From Geobacteraceae bacterium (GTDB lineage: Bacteria; Desulfobacterota; Desulfuromonadia; Geobacterales; Geobacteraceae): 64,000 nucleotides of DNA. The notes below the pieces were generated by a model. That model was not told where the DNA came from. It worked only from the letters and a program-made list of their open reading frames with translations, and made no database searches. Shown one piece after another: positions 49,470 through 60,564 of this stretch. Position 1 is the first letter of the stretch; every line of letters starts with the position of its first letter. A program made the position numbers and the translations under genes. The DNA is taken from contig WSYB01000018.1 of assembly GCA_009773645.1 (NCBI GenBank), forward strand, positions 133,870-197,869, in the 5' to 3' direction.

Positions 49470-50480
49470 ATGAAACGATTTACGAATTTACTGGCGGCCG
49501 CGCTCATCCTTGGTGTGGCGGTCGCCGCCCTGGCTAAGAGCCGTGCCGGAGCGGTGACCATGGAGGTGGACCTTTCCGCCCGGGAGCAGGGGAAAGAGGC
49601 GAAGCTCTGGCTTCCCTATCCGGTCTCCGATGCCGACCAGTCGATCACGGAGGTGAAGGTTTCCGGCGATTTTGCCGAGTCGGCGGTCTACACCGACCGG
49701 GTTAGCGGCACCCCCATCCTCTATGCGAGGTGGGGAAAGGATGCGAAGAGCCGCAGGCTTATCTTCGCCTTTCATGCGGAACGCCGGGAGGTTATCCGCC
49801 GTGACTTCCCGACGAAGGAGGCTGCCTGGGACCCGGCCGATTATGCACCTTATCTGAAGCCGACGAGCCTTGGCCCCATCGACGGGGAGGTGCGGAAACT
49901 GGCGGAGAGCATCACGCGGGACAAGAAGGGGGTGCTGGCGAAGGCCAGGGCCATCTACGACTGGACCTGCGAGAACATGTACCGCGATCCGGACGTCAGG
50001 GGGTGCGGGAAAGGGGACGTCTGCGCGCTCCTCCGGAAGCCGGGGGGGAAATGCACCGACATCTCTTCGGTCTTCGTCGCCCTCTGCCGGGCGTCGGGCG
50101 TGCCGGCCCGGGAGATATTCGGGCTACGCCTAGGTAAAAAGCCCCAGGAGGACATCACCAGCTGGCAGCACTGCTGGGCCGAGTTCTATCTCCCCGGCTA
50201 CGGCTGGGTGCCGGCCGACCCGGCCGACGTGCGCAAGGCGATGCTGGTGGAAAAACTGGAGCCGAAGGACGCTAAGGCCGCCGAGTACCGGGCGTATTTC
50301 TGGGGTGGGATCGATCCCTACCGCATGAAGCTGGCGGTCGGCCGCGACCTCCCCCTGAACCCGCCCCAGACCGGCCCGCCCCTAAACACCTTCGGCTATC
50401 CCTACGCCGAGGTGGGAGGGAAGGAGCTCGACTTCTATGACCCGCAGGGGTTCGTCTACAAGATCACTTACCGGGAGTAG
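49470..50480 (+). CDS. Exported transglutaminase-like protein
   Basis: A 336-residue protein with signal peptide MKRFTNLLAAALILGVAVAALA. The transglutaminase core has Cys in PGGKCTDISSVFVALCRASGVP, His in SWQHCWAEFYLPGYGWV and Asp in PADPADVRK. It has the order and spacing of the papain-like fold used as a protease or crosslinker. It lies divergent from the LysR gene and ends at a strong terminator. Substrate is unknown. Confidence 0.88.
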   Translation: MKRFTNLLAAALILGVAVAALAKSRAGAVTMEVDLSAREQGKEAKLWLPYPVSDADQSITEVKVSGDFAESAVYTDRVSGTPILYARWGKDAKSRRLIFAFHAERREVIRRDFPTKEAAWDPADYAPYLKPTSLGPIDGEVRKLAESITRDKKGVLAKARAIYDWTCENMYRDPDVRGCGKGDVCALLRKPGGKCTDISSVFVALCRASGVPAREIFGLRLGKKPQEDITSWQHCWAEFYLPGYGWVPADPADVRKAMLVEKLEPKDAKAAEYRAYFWGGIDPYRMKLAVGRDLPLNPPQTGPPLNTFGYPYAEVGGKELDFYDPQGFVYKITYRE

Positions 50481-50502
50481 GCCGGGAATGGGAAAACACC
50501 GC

Positions 50503-50535
50503 AAAAGGGGGACGGCGCACCGTCCCCTTTTTTAT
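50503..50535 (+). terminator. Terminator after the transglutaminase-like gene
   Basis: AAAAGGGGGACGG pairs with CCGTCCCCTTTTTT around a CGCA loop. Confidence 0.88.
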
Positions 50536-50720
50536 GAAATTTCTGTGACGCCGCGGCAGTCTTGCGGCAGAGGCAGCTTATCCACTTTATTACCTCAAAC
50601 CTTTCCTCAAACCTTTCCTTGATTTCACATTAGTATTGCCGTAGACTTTGCGCAGCGGTTGCCGGAGGAAACATCCTTTGCCGGCAATAGCGTAACCCAC
50701 CAATCGGCGAGAGGTTGTTG

Positions 50721-52229
50721 ATGGCATTGAAGATACTTATTGCCGCCTCGGAGGCGGTTCCCTTTGCCAAGGAGGGAGGGCTGGCGGATGTGGTCGGGGC
50801 GCTTCCACGGGTGCTGGCGAAGATGGGGCACGATGTACGGGTGGTCATGCCGCGCTACTATAAGGTCAACAGGGAAAAACTTGCCCTTACGCTCCTCCCC
50901 GGGGTCCTGACCGTGCCGATGGGGATCATCGGGAACCAGTACTGTGGCGTGTATGAGGGAAGGATGCCGGATTCGGACGTTCCGATCTATTTTCTCGATC
51001 ATGAGGAGTACTACGGCCGCAGCGGCCTGTATGAGGTGGATAATCAGGGCTACCTGGATAATGACAACCGCTTTGCCTTTCTCAGCAAAGGGACTCTGGA
51101 GCTGTGCAAGATGATAAACTTCAGGCCCGATGTCATCCACGCCCACGACTGGCATACCGCCGCGATTCCTGTGCTCATGAACACCTCGTACCGCCACGAC
51201 CCGTTTGTGGGGGAGGCGGCGTCCCTTCTGACCGTTCATAACATGCAGCACCAGGGGAGCTTCTACGAAGGTCTGATGGATGTCCTCGATATCGGCTGGG
51301 AGCACTTTACTTTTCTGGGACTGGAAAAGGAGAACCAGACAAACCTTCTCAAGGGGGGGATGTACCATGCGACCCTCTTGAATACCGTAAGCGAGGGGTA
51401 TGCCCGGGAAATGCAGACGAAGGAATTCGGCTGGGGGCTGGAATGGGTGGTCAGGGAGAGGGGCGCCGACCTCTACGGCATCCTCAACGGAGTGGACGAC
51501 CATGAATGGAACCCGGAGACCGATCCGCTCATTGCGGCAAGATATTCCGCTGTCGATCTCTCCGGCAAGGCGCTCTGCAAGCAGGACCTGCAACGGAATT
51601 GCGGACTTCCGGAACTGCCGGATGTGCCCCTCATCGGGATGGTGTCACGGTTGGTCAAGCAGAAGGGGATTGACGTTCTGGCGGAGGCTATTTACCGCAT
51701 ACTCGACCTGGACCTCCAGTTTGTGCTGCTGGGAGCCGGCGAGCCCTGGACGCATTTCTATTTCGGCGACATCAAGGCAGCCTACCCTCGCAAGTTCGGT
51801 GTCCACATCGGTTACAACAATACCCTCGCCCACAAGATAGAGGCCGGCTCCGATTTCTTCCTCATGCCGTCCGCCTTCGAGCCGTGTGGACTGAACCAGA
51901 TGTACAGCATGCGCTACGGCACGCTCCCCATAGTCCGGGCCACCGGCGGACTGGATGACAGCGTGGAGAACTTCGACGAGGCGAACCTTGCCGGTACCGG
52001 TTTCAAGTTCAACGAACTGACTGCCTCCGCCCTATTTGATACGGTCGGCTGGGCGGTGTATACCTGGTACAACCGCAGGGACGCCATGGAACGCCTGATA
52101 AAAAATGCCATGGAGAAAAGGTTCACCTGGGAGGAAGCGGCCGCAAAGTACGAAAAGCTCTATTACCTGGCCGTGGAAAAGCGCATGGGTGAGAAACGTT
52201 CCAGGGGAAGATCCACGGAGCCCCGGTGA
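50721..52229 (+). CDS. glgA: Glycogen synthase (GlgA)
   Basis: A 502-residue GT5 enzyme from ATG 50721. ADP-glucose site KEGGLADVVGALPRVL (K-x-G-G motif) near residue 18; DVIHAHDWHTAAIPVL; then AGSDFFLMPSAFEPCGLNQMYSMRYGT with the catalytic Glu and ATGGLDDSV. It adds glucose from ADP-glucose to glycogen. No other glycogen gene is adjacent; SlyX is downstream, an arrangement that looks local. Confidence 0.95.
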   Translation: MALKILIAASEAVPFAKEGGLADVVGALPRVLAKMGHDVRVVMPRYYKVNREKLALTLLPGVLTVPMGIIGNQYCGVYEGRMPDSDVPIYFLDHEEYYGRSGLYEVDNQGYLDNDNRFAFLSKGTLELCKMINFRPDVIHAHDWHTAAIPVLMNTSYRHDPFVGEAASLLTVHNMQHQGSFYEGLMDVLDIGWEHFTFLGLEKENQTNLLKGGMYHATLLNTVSEGYAREMQTKEFGWGLEWVVRERGADLYGILNGVDDHEWNPETDPLIAARYSAVDLSGKALCKQDLQRNCGLPELPDVPLIGMVSRLVKQKGIDVLAEAIYRILDLDLQFVLLGAGEPWTHFYFGDIKAAYPRKFGVHIGYNNTLAHKIEAGSDFFLMPSAFEPCGLNQMYSMRYGTLPIVRATGGLDDSVENFDEANLAGTGFKFNELTASALFDTVGWAVYTWYNRRDAMERLIKNAMEKRFTWEEAAAKYEKLYYLAVEKRMGEKRSRGRSTEPR

Positions 52230-52271
52230 TAAAGGCCCTCTAATTGCCGTCTCCGGCAGGCAGGAGTATAA

Positions 52272-52475
52272 ATGGAATCACGCATCACGGAATTGGAAAT
52301 CCATCTCATGCACCATGAGCATACCATAGAGGAGCTCAACGAGGTCGTTGTTCGACAGCAGCGGGTCATCGACAGACTGAGTGCCGAGATCGAGCTGATT
52401 AAAAGGCAGTTGCGCGCGATTGCCCCGTCCGACATCAAGGCCCCGTCCGAAGAGGAACCGCCCCCCCATTACTGA
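52272..52475 (+). CDS. slyX: SlyX family protein
   Basis: A 67-residue coiled-coil protein, MESRITELEIHLMHHEHTIEELNEVVVRQQRVIDRLSAEI, the conserved SlyX pattern, with a Pro-rich C-terminus. SlyX was named in Salmonella; its function is unknown. It follows glgA by 42 bases with a GGCAGGAG site. It ends six bases before the convergent aguB gene. Confidence 0.85.
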   Translation: MESRITELEIHLMHHEHTIEELNEVVVRQQRVIDRLSAEIELIKRQLRAIAPSDIKAPSEEEPPPHY

Positions 52476-52480
52476 CACTG

Positions 52481-53365
52481 TCAATCTCTGTACCGTTTCA
52501 GTAAATCCCCGTAGGCGTCGATGCGCCGGTCGCGCAGAAATGGCCAGATACGGCGCACTTCCTCGCTCCTCTGACGGTCAATCCCGATCACCAGCACCTC
52601 TTCCCCGTCACCCCTCGCCCGGCCCAGAAATTCACCCTGCGGTCCTGCCACAAAGCTGTTTCCCCAGAAGAGCTGGCCTGCGCCTTCCCGGTCCGGCGAG
52701 GCTTCCAGCCCGACGCGGTTGACACTCACCACCGGGATGCCGTTGGCAACGGCGTGGCCCCGCTGAACGGTGATCCACGCCTGGAGCTGGCGGTCCTGTT
52801 CTTCCGTTGTGTCGTTCGGGTCCCAACCGATGGCGGTGGGATAGATGAGCATCTCTGCCCCGGCCAGGGCCATGAGGCGGGCAGCCTCGGGGTACCACTG
52901 GTCCCAGCAGACCAGGACCCCCAGAAGCCCCACCGACGTCGTGACCGGCTCAAAACCGAGATCGCCGGGGGTAAAGTAGAATTTCTCGTAGTAACCGGGG
53001 TCGTCGGGGATATGCATCTTCCGGTATTTCCCGGCGATTTCCCCATCTTTTTCCAGCACCACGGCGGTATTGTGACAGAGGCCGGGGGCGCGCCGCTCAA
53101 ACAGTGAAGCGACGATGACTACTCCCAGTTCCCTGGCCAGGGCGCCGAAAAGTCGGGTCGAAGGGCCGGGGATCGGCTCCGCCAGGTTAAACTGAGCCGC
53201 ATCCTCCGTCTGACAGAAGTAAAGGCCGGTGTGCAGTTCCTGGAGCACGATCAGTTCCGCCCCACGGGCTGCGGCTTCGCGGATGCCTTTCACGCTCTTT
53301 TGGATATTTGCTTCCCGGTTTCCTGTGCAGGATTGCTGCACCAGACCTACTTTCAGATGTTTCAC
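52481..53365 (-). CDS. aguB: N-carbamoylputrescine amidase (carbon-nitrogen hydrolase)
   Basis: A 294-residue nitrilase-superfamily enzyme. The Glu-Lys-Cys triad is in VLQELHTGLYF, YRKMHIPDDPGYYEKFYF and GVLVCWDQWYPEAARLM. The KMHIPDDPGYYEKFYF and YPTAIGWDP stretches are typical of the AguB branch. It converts N-carbamoylputrescine to putrescine. aguA lies upstream on the same strand, separated by a hairpin repeat, which confirms the pathway agmatine to putrescine. Confidence 0.93.
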   Translation of the reverse strand: MKHLKVGLVQQSCTGNREANIQKSVKGIREAAARGAELIVLQELHTGLYFCQTEDAAQFNLAEPIPGPSTRLFGALARELGVVIVASLFERRAPGLCHNTAVVLEKDGEIAGKYRKMHIPDDPGYYEKFYFTPGDLGFEPVTTSVGLLGVLVCWDQWYPEAARLMALAGAEMLIYPTAIGWDPNDTTEEQDRQLQAWITVQRGHAVANGIPVVSVNRVGLEASPDREGAGQLFWGNSFVAGPQGEFLGRARGDGEEVLVIGIDRQRSEEVRRIWPFLRDRRIDAYGDLLKRYRD

Positions 53366-53420
53366 GTCATTGCTCCTGAAAAATTACGGAACTATATCCA
53401 AAACAAAAGTATTGGTTTTC

Positions 53421-53512
53421 CTCCCCCTTTCGTAAAGGGGGATTGAGGGGGATTTGTACTCAGCCGGCTGCTAAATCCCCCCTGGCCCCCCTTTACAAAA
53501 GGGGGGAAACAA
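53421..53512. repeat. CCCCCTTTCGTAAAGGGGG repeat, copy 1
   Basis: Left hairpin CCCCTTTCGTAAAGGGG, GGGGGATTT, a centre with GCTGC, then AAATCCCCCC and CCCCCTTTACAAAAGGGGGG. Copy 2 is at 62035-62115. The outer and inner arms pair in several ways. Confidence 0.8.
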
Positions 53513-53527
53513 GCGGTTTAAAGCCAA

Positions 53528-54595
53528 TCATATTTTTCGCACGTAGTTCCGAAAAATTAAGCTTGTATCAAGCGTCCCCTTGGGGAGTTGCATGGTCACG
53601 CAATGCAGCGAGCCGTGCTGGAGGATGAGCGGAAGGGAGTCGACCCCGATGATGCTCCGGCCGGGAAATGCCTCCTTTATGGCTTCCAGTGCGGAATTGT
53701 CGTTTTTGTCCCGGTAGGTGGGGACCAGTACCGCGTTGTTGATGACGAGGAAATTTGCGTAGGTGGCCGGCAGACGCTCCCCTTCACCGTCATGCTTCGG
53801 TTCCGGCCAGGGGAGCGGGATCAGCCGGAACGGCCTGCCGTCCCTTGTCCTGAACCCCTCAAGCTCCGCTTCCATTGCTTTTAGCGCCTGATAATGCTCG
53901 TCAGCCGGGTCGTCGCATGTGACATAAACGATGGTGTCGTTGGGTGCGAGGCGCGCCAGGGTATCCACGTGGGAATCGGTATCGTCCCCGGCCAGAAACC
54001 CGTTTTCCAGCCAGAGTAAGCGGTCTGCACCGAGAAGCTCCGCGAGCGCAGCCTCGAGTTCCTTTCTGGACATGTGGGGGTTGCGGTTCGGGCTCAGCAG
54101 GCATTCGGCGGTGGTGAGGATGGTTCCTGCGCCGTCACTCTCGATGCTCCCTCCTTCGAGGATGAGTCCCACGGTTGTCAGCGGGGTGCCGTTGAATGCC
54201 CCGGCCCGGTGCAGACGGCTCGTGATCAGGTTGTCCAGGTTGGCTGCGAACTTGAGTCCCCAGCCGTTGAAGCCGAAATCTAGAATTCCGGGGCTGCCGT
54301 TTTCCAGCACCGTTATGGGGCCGAAATCCCGGGCCCAGGTGTCGTTGGTTTCAATGCGGTAGAGCCTGACGTTTGACATATTCGCCCCGGCCTGCTCCAG
54401 CTTCTGTTTCACCTCCCGGTCATCGGGTGCAACGATGACCGTCTGCTCGAACATGCTTATCAGTCTGGCGATCTCGATGAATACCGGTTCCACCAGATCA
54501 AGAACCGGATGCCAGTCACTTTCTTCATGGGGCCAGGCCAGAAGCACGCCGTCCTGCTCTTCCCATTCTGCGGGTAATCTTCTTATCATCTGCAA
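53528..54595 (-). CDS. aguA: Agmatine deiminase
   Basis: A 355-residue enzyme of the guanidino-group modifying fold. Markers: MIRRLPAEWEEQDGVLLAWPHEESDW at the start, DTWARDFGPI, the GDDTDSHVDTLAR active-site block and the catalytic Cys in QHGSLHCVTMQLP. Agmatine is turned to N-carbamoylputrescine plus ammonia. The start codon is TTG at 54595 (AAGGACA at normal spacing) or the ATG two codons later. It precedes aguB. Confidence 0.93.
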   Translation of the reverse strand: MQMIRRLPAEWEEQDGVLLAWPHEESDWHPVLDLVEPVFIEIARLISMFEQTVIVAPDDREVKQKLEQAGANMSNVRLYRIETNDTWARDFGPITVLENGSPGILDFGFNGWGLKFAANLDNLITSRLHRAGAFNGTPLTTVGLILEGGSIESDGAGTILTTAECLLSPNRNPHMSRKELEAALAELLGADRLLWLENGFLAGDDTDSHVDTLARLAPNDTIVYVTCDDPADEHYQALKAMEAELEGFRTRDGRPFRLIPLPWPEPKHDGEGERLPATYANFLVINNAVLVPTYRDKNDNSALEAIKEAFPGRSIIGVDSLPLILQHGSLHCVTMQLPKGTLDTSLIFRNYVRKI

Positions 54596-54863
54596 TATTT
54601 GTCCTTGAAAGTTCCCGTCGCAGGTAAATCCTATAGAAAAGCCGGAAAAAATGCAATTTTGTTTTTAACTCAACAGGCGCTGAAAGGGGGGCGCTTATCT
54701 TCATGGGAGCCTGGGAATGACGTTCCGTCTGTTATTGGAAAACGTTTAAAGTATTATCCGAATTGACCGATGTTTACACCATGGAATGTAACAACGGAAA
54801 CGGTCAGTGGGAACAGAAAAGCAACACGTTGGATGCGGTTGCGGAAAGAAAGGAGAACATGAC

Positions 54864-56894
54864 ATGTTATTGAAAAATTTGAAAATCGGGACACGTTTGG
54901 GGTTGGGGTTTGCGGTTGTACTGCTGCTGCTGGTGCTGGTTATCATAACGGGGTACTGGGGGATTAAATCGACTTCCGGTGTGACCCTGGGCATGCTGAA
55001 CGTGGACGCCCAAATTGCAGACAACTTTGCCATAGCCAGAGCAATCGCCTTGGAGTTGAGGCGGTATGAGAAAAATATGTTTATACGGATCGGTTCTACG
55101 GATGAACGGGCAAAGAAGGATTTCCCGAAATGGAACGACCAGGTTGGGTTGCTGGAGGGGAAGGTCGCAGAACTGGATACGCTGGTGGTTGAAGACGCTG
55201 ACAAGGATGCCGTCAAGAAGATAAAAAACGGTCTTTCCGAGTATACAGCGGGCTTCAAAAAAATATATGCGGAAATCCGGGAAGGAAAGCTGAAGAATGC
55301 TTCTGAAGCGGACACCGCCCTTGGCGCTGCGAGAGACGCCATGAACGGCGTCAATAAGATTACGGCAGAATCAGCTGAGAAATGGCACAATAAAATGATA
55401 GCCAACAAGGGAAGTATTTCGGCGATAAGCAGCCGCATTACCTGGATATTGCTCTCGTTGGGGGTGCTTGCCATGCTAATTGGAGCGGCATCATCCCTGC
55501 TCTTGCACAAGAGCATCATGAAACCGCTAAAATCGATGCTGAACGTGCTTGCATCCATTTCAGAAGGAGACCTGACCAGGCAACTGGATATTTCATCCAA
55601 AGACGAATTGGGACAGATAGGGGTGTCATTCAATACTTTTATCAATAAGCTCAACGGCATCATAACCAATCTGGCGCAAAACACGCTCCAGTTGACCACC
55701 GCCGCCAATCAGCTCTTTACCATATCAGAGCGGATGGCCACCGGCGCGGAGGAAGTAGCTGCCCAGGCCGGGAACGTCGCTGCGGCAAGCGAAGAAATGG
55801 CGGCAACTTCGAATGATATTGCCCATAACTGCAATCTGGCTGCCGACGGGTCGAAACAAGCCAATGACGCTGCCTTGGCCGGCGCGGCCGTTGTCCAGCA
55901 AACCGTGCAGGGGATGAACAGAATTTCGGAAAGGGTCAGGGAATCGGCCGGCACCGTGGAAAGCCTGGGAAGCCGGTCTGACCAGATCGGGGCGATCATC
56001 GGCACCATAGAGGACATCGCCGACCAGACCAACCTTCTGGCCCTGAACGCGGCCATTGAGGCGGCGCGGGCAGGTGAGCAGGGGCGCGGTTTTGCCGTGG
56101 TGGCCGACGAGGTGCGGGCGCTTGCCGAGCGGACAACGAAGGCAACGAAAGAAATCGGGGAGATGATCAAGGGTATCCAGCAGGAAACGAAAGGCGCGGT
56201 CGCTTCCATGGAGGATGGCGTTAAAGAGGTGGAAAAAGGAACCACAGAAGCGGCCAAGTCGGGCCAGGCGCTGCAGGATATCCTTAACGAGATAAACCAG
56301 GTCGCCATGCAGGTGAACCAGATAGCCACCGCCGCCGAACAGCAGACGGCCACCACCAGCGAGATCAGCAACAACATCCAGCAGATTACCGAAGTGGTGC
56401 AGGGGACGACAAAAGGGGCGCATGAGTCTGTTGCGGCGGCAAACCGGCTGGCAAAGCTGGCGGAAGGGTTGCAGGACGGGGTGAAATTTTTCAAGACCTC
56501 AGGAAGTGAACTCGTTATCCTCGACCTTGCCAGGAATGACCACCGCCTGTTTGTGAACAAAGTCGGGGCAGGCGTCAAGGGCGAAATGAAGGTAACGGCA
56601 GGGGAACTCCCCGATCACCATTCATGCCGGTTCGGTAAATGGTACGATGTCGAGGGGCAAGAACTCTGCGGCACTCTGTCAAGTTTCAAGGCTATCGACG
56701 GGCCCCATGAAAGGATCCACAAGCTGGCCAAGGAAGCGGTAACGGCAGCAAACTCCGGTGACCGGCAAACGGCCGAGAAGTATTACCGGGAAGTCGCGGA
56801 TTTGTCCGTGAAGATCAACGGCTTGCTTGATGATATCAGAACGGAATCCACCCGCCATCAGACGGGGCAGAATATGCCTGCAAGGGCTGCGTAA
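54864..56894 (+). CDS. Methyl-accepting chemotaxis protein with C-terminal CZB zinc-binding domain
   Basis: A 676-residue receptor from ATG 54864 (AGGAGAAC upstream). TM1 near residues 13-35, a four-helix sensor part (residues 36-190), TM2 about 193-215, HAMP, then the MA domain with [20 protein letters not shown]. The C-terminal 120 residues form a CZB-type domain ([36 protein letters not shown]), which binds zinc with its His and Cys. This receptor is the first of three tandem MCP genes with almost identical signalling domains. Confidence 0.93.
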   Translation: MLLKNLKIGTRLGLGFAVVLLLLVLVIITGYWGIKSTSGVTLGMLNVDAQIADNFAIARAIALELRRYEKNMFIRIGSTDERAKKDFPKWNDQVGLLEGKVAELDTLVVEDADKDAVKKIKNGLSEYTAGFKKIYAEIREGKLKNASEADTALGAARDAMNGVNKITAESAEKWHNKMIANKGSISAISSRITWILLSLGVLAMLIGAASSLLLHKSIMKPLKSMLNVLASISEGDLTRQLDISSKDELGQIGVSFNTFINKLNGIITNLAQNTLQLTTAANQLFTISERMATGAEEVAAQAGNVAAASEEMAATSNDIAHNCNLAADGSKQANDAALAGAAVVQQTVQGMNRISERVRESAGTVESLGSRSDQIGAIIGTIEDIADQTNLLALNAAIEAARAGEQGRGFAVVADEVRALAERTTKATKEIGEMIKGIQQETKGAVASMEDGVKEVEKGTTEAAKSGQALQDILNEINQVAMQVNQIATAAEQQTATTSEISNNIQQITEVVQGTTKGAHESVAAANRLAKLAEGLQDGVKFFKTSGSELVILDLARNDHRLFVNKVGAGVKGEMKVTAGELPDHHSCRFGKWYDVEGQELCGTLSSFKAIDGPHERIHKLAKEAVTAANSGDRQTAEKYYREVADLSVKINGLLDDIRTESTRHQTGQNMPARAA

Positions 56895-57255
56895 GGGAGT
56901 TCAATCAGATAATTGTCCGTTTTTTTGGAACCGTAACAATAGGAAAGGGGAGTTGGAAGGGGCTGCGCATCTCGTTGCCCCTTCTTTTGTCGGCCATCCC
57001 GCTGAACCGGAACTATTTCCCGACGTGAAGCTTTGTGGTGACCACCTTGTTTTGAAAAGGAAAATCCCGGCAGTCGAGTCGGGAAAAACAACCATATCAG
57101 GGAATCCCTGATGTTTGAGGAAGTATTTACTAAAGGTTTGTAAAATTTTGCCGATTTCCCATATGTAAATTATAAATATGGCTTTATTCCCGTGGTGCAG
57201 AGGGCTGAAAAACACCAATTTCATGTGCCTGGCAATGACCGGGTGGGGGGACCAG
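56895..57255. other. 361-base stretch without a gene, between MCP genes
   Basis: It holds the terminator at 56956-56988 and a TCAGGGAATCCCTGA palindrome near 57097-57113. Nothing else was found. Confidence 0.55.
56956..56988 (+). terminator. Terminator after CZB-type MCP gene
   Basis: GAAGGGGC (56956-56963) pairs with GCCCCTTC (56977-56984), then TTTT. Confidence 0.8.
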
Positions 57256-58826
57256 ATGAAAATACGCACAAAAATCATGCTGTTTACTGCACTAATCCTT
57301 ACTGTATCCGTTACAGCCATAACCTTCCTCTGTCTTTCAGTCTTTCGCAGCGAATTGACGAGACAGGCAAACGCGTCTCAGGAAAGCCGCATGAAGCAGT
57401 TTTGGGAACTGCTGGGGGACAATGGGAAGGAATTCAAAATCGTGGATAACAAACTGCTGGTGGGGGATTATGTCATCAATGGCAATTTCGAGCTGCCGGA
57501 CCAGCTCAAAGAGATATCCGGCGGAACCGCCACCATTTTTATGGGAGACACCCGCGTTTCCACCAACGTCACAAAGCCGGACGGCAGCCGTGCCGTAGGT
57601 ACAAAACTGCAGGGCCCGGCCTATGACGCCATCTTTAAAGAGGGAAAACCCTTCCGGGGGGAAACCAAGATTCTCGGGATCCCATATCTTACCGCCTATG
57701 ATCCGATTAAAAACTCCCGGGGGGAAACCATCGGCGTGCTTTACGTAGGGGTCAAAAAAGGCGAGTTTTTTGCCTCGTTCAATCGGCTCAAATATATTCT
57801 CGGCGCTATTGCGCTGGTGTCGATTGCCATATCCGCTCTTCTTGTCTGGCTAGTTATCAATAGCTCCCTGCAGAAATTGAAACTGGTGGTCGGCGTGCTT
57901 GATGAAGCGTCGGGCGGAAATTTATCCGGAAGGGTTGATGGCGAGGGACGGGATGAAATCGGTCATCTTGCAGGCTCCGTCAACAAAATGCTGGACGATA
58001 TGAACGCGACCCTGGCAAAGGTCATCACCACTTCTGCCCAGGTGGCATCCGCCGCCGGCCAACTATACTCCACTGCGGAACAGATGGCCACCGGTACGGA
58101 AGAAGTGGCGGCCCAGGCGGAGACCGTGGCCACGGCAAGCGAGGAGATGGCGGCGACTTCCACTGAGATCGCTCAGAACTGCAACATGGCGGCGGAAGGC
58201 TCAAAGCACGCCAATGAATCGGCCATGACCGGCGCCGCTGTGGTTTCGGAAACGGTGATGATGATGAGCCAGATCGCCGAGCGGTTTAAGGAGTCGGCAC
58301 AGACGGTGGAAAGCCTGGGAAACCGGTCGGACCAGATCGGCGCCATTGTCGGCACCATTGAGGACATTGCCGACCAGACCAACCTGCTGGCTCTCAATGC
58401 GGCCATCGAGGCGGCCCGTGCGGGTGAGCAGGGAAGGGGGTTTGCGGTGGTGGCCGACGAGGTACGGGCGCTTGCCGAGCGGACTTCCAAGGCAACAAGG
58501 GAGATCGGCGGGATGATCAAGACGATCCAGCGGAAGGGGTAAAAGAGGTGGAAAAAGGGACATCGGAGGCAGCCAGGTCCTGTGACGCCCTGTCGGACAT
58601 TCTAAGCCAGATCGACTCCGTCGCAACGCAGGTTCAACAGATAGCCACCGCCGCCGAACAGCAGACCGCAACCACCTGCGAAATCAGCGGCAGCATGCAG
58701 CAAATCACCAACGTGGTGCAGGAGACCTCCAACGGAGCCCATGAATCCGCCAATGCCGCAAGCCGGATGGTTGGCCTTGCGGAGGAGCTGCAGCGGCTGG
58801 TCGGGCAGTTCAAGCTGGCGGCTTAA
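57256..58826 (+). pseudogene. Methyl-accepting chemotaxis protein, frameshifted by a 31-bp deletion
   Basis: The first frame runs from ATG 57256 ([19 protein letters not shown]) through a single Cache sensor ([42 protein letters not shown]), TM2, HAMP and the tip [20 protein letters not shown], then stops at 58542 right after [12 protein letters not shown] second frame from 58548 continues with VEKGTSEAARSCDAL to the end at 58826. Alignment with the neighbour genes shows that 31 bases are missing at 58531/58532. Restoring them gives one frame. It may be a recent loss or a sequence error. Confidence 0.88.
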
Positions 58827-58861
58827 AGTCTGTTAGGCAAGTTAAAAAGGGGTATGTGTCC

Positions 58862-60487
58862 ATGACGTTGAATAATCTGAAAATCGGAACACGATTGCTG
58901 CTTGGTTTCGGGGTGGTGATCTTGATCGGAATAGTGTCTAACCTGATTAATAGCCATTCCATAAGCACAGTGGAGGTCACCGCAAAACAGGTTAAAGAGT
59001 TCAATTTCCCCTATGCTCTCCTTGCAGAGGAGATGGCCTTTAATGCGGTCCAGGTGCAGCAGTTTCTGACGGATGTATCGGCGACTCACGATACGGGCGG
59101 TTACAAAGATGCGGAGGAAGCCGCCAAGGGATTTAAAGAAGGGATTGAGCGTTTCAAGAAATTCTATCAGCAGAAAAATGATGCAAAAACCGTCAAAGAA
59201 CTGGAGGAACTGGAGACGCAGTTCAATCGGTACTATGAGGAAGGGAAGCAAATGGCGCAGGCTTATACCGCTCAGGGGGTGGAGGCCGGAAACAAGATCA
59301 TGGAGAATTTTGACAAAACCTCTGAGGCATTGGCGGAGAAAGTCAGAGGGTTTAAGAAAAGGCAGGTGGATGAGGCGAACGAAACCTTGCAGAACCTGTC
59401 AGGCAGACTGGACCATACTAAAATCGTGCTCTGGCTCCTAGCCGGATGTGTAATTATACTGAGCCTGGCGATTTCAATATTTATAACCCGTTCTATTACT
59501 CGTCCGCTTTTTGTTGTAATGTCTACGCTCGCTGAAGTTGCAGGGGGCGACCTGACCGTGCGGGCTTCCGTCACCACCAAGGATGAGATGGGGCAGTTGG
59601 CTGATGAAGTGAATAGAATGGCCGAGAATGTCTGCGCCACAATGGTCCAGGTGGTGCAGAGTTCTGCCCAGGTGGCCTCGGCGGCAAGCCACCTCTACTC
59701 AACCTCTGAGCAGATGGCTACCGGTGCGGAAGAGGTGGCGGCGCAGGCGGGAACAGTGGCTACGGCTGGGGAGGAAATGGCGGCGACCTCCGCAGAGATC
59801 GCCCAGAATTGCAACATGGCTGCGGATGGAGCCAGGCAGGCAAATGACTCGGCCGTGACCGGAGCTGCGGTTGTACAAGAGACTGTTTCAGTCATGAGCC
59901 GGATCGCTGAACGGGTCAAGGAATCCGCCCACACCGTGGGAAGCCTGGGGGATCGGAGCGATCAGATCGGTGCGATCATCGGCACCATTGAAGACATTGC
60001 CGACCAGACGAACCTTCTGGCCCTGAACGCGGCTATCGAGGCGGCCCGGGCCGGCGAACAGGGAAGGGGCTTTGCAGTGGTCGCCGACGAGGTGCGGGCC
60101 CTTGCCGAGCGCACCACCAAGGCGACGCGCGAGATCGGGGAGATGATCAAGGCGATCCAGCAGGAGACCAAAGGTGCGGTGGCCGCCATGGAGGAAGGGG
60201 TTAACGCGGTGGAAAAGGGGACTGTCGAGGCGTCCAAGTCGGGCCAGGCCCTGCAGGAGATTCTTAATCAGATCAACGAAGTCACGATGCAGATAAACCA
60301 GGTTGCCACTGCCGCCGAGGAACAGACCGCCACTACCGACGAAATCAGCAACAGCATACAGCAGATCACCGAAGTGGTGCAGGAGACCTCCAGCGGGGCG
60401 CATCAGTCGGCGGACGCCGCAAGCCGGATGGTGAGCATTGCGGAGGAGCTGCAACGGCTGGTCGGGCAGTTCAAGCTGGCGGCGTAA
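58862..60487 (+). CDS. Methyl-accepting chemotaxis protein with four-helix sensor
   Basis: A 541-residue receptor from ATG 58862 (AAGGGG upstream). TM1 about residues 11-30; 4HB sensor domain to about residue 188; TM2 ([19 protein letters not shown]); HAMP; MA domain with [20 protein letters not shown] and C-terminal [10 protein letters not shown]. The signalling half is almost the same as that of the 54864 and 57256 genes. It is followed by cheW. Confidence 0.93.
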   Translation: MTLNNLKIGTRLLLGFGVVILIGIVSNLINSHSISTVEVTAKQVKEFNFPYALLAEEMAFNAVQVQQFLTDVSATHDTGGYKDAEEAAKGFKEGIERFKKFYQQKNDAKTVKELEELETQFNRYYEEGKQMAQAYTAQGVEAGNKIMENFDKTSEALAEKVRGFKKRQVDEANETLQNLSGRLDHTKIVLWLLAGCVIILSLAISIFITRSITRPLFVVMSTLAEVAGGDLTVRASVTTKDEMGQLADEVNRMAENVCATMVQVVQSSAQVASAASHLYSTSEQMATGAEEVAAQAGTVATAGEEMAATSAEIAQNCNMAADGARQANDSAVTGAAVVQETVSVMSRIAERVKESAHTVGSLGDRSDQIGAIIGTIEDIADQTNLLALNAAIEAARAGEQGRGFAVVADEVRALAERTTKATREIGEMIKAIQQETKGAVAAMEEGVNAVEKGTVEASKSGQALQEILNQINEVTMQINQVATAAEEQTATTDEISNSIQQITEVVQETSSGAHQSADAASRMVSIAEELQRLVGQFKLAA

Positions 60488-60564
60488 AGGCAGGGACCGG
60501 GGATCAGTGAAGGGGAAACTTCAGGTGCGAGCTACGAGCTTCAAGCTACAATAAGGAGGTTGAT

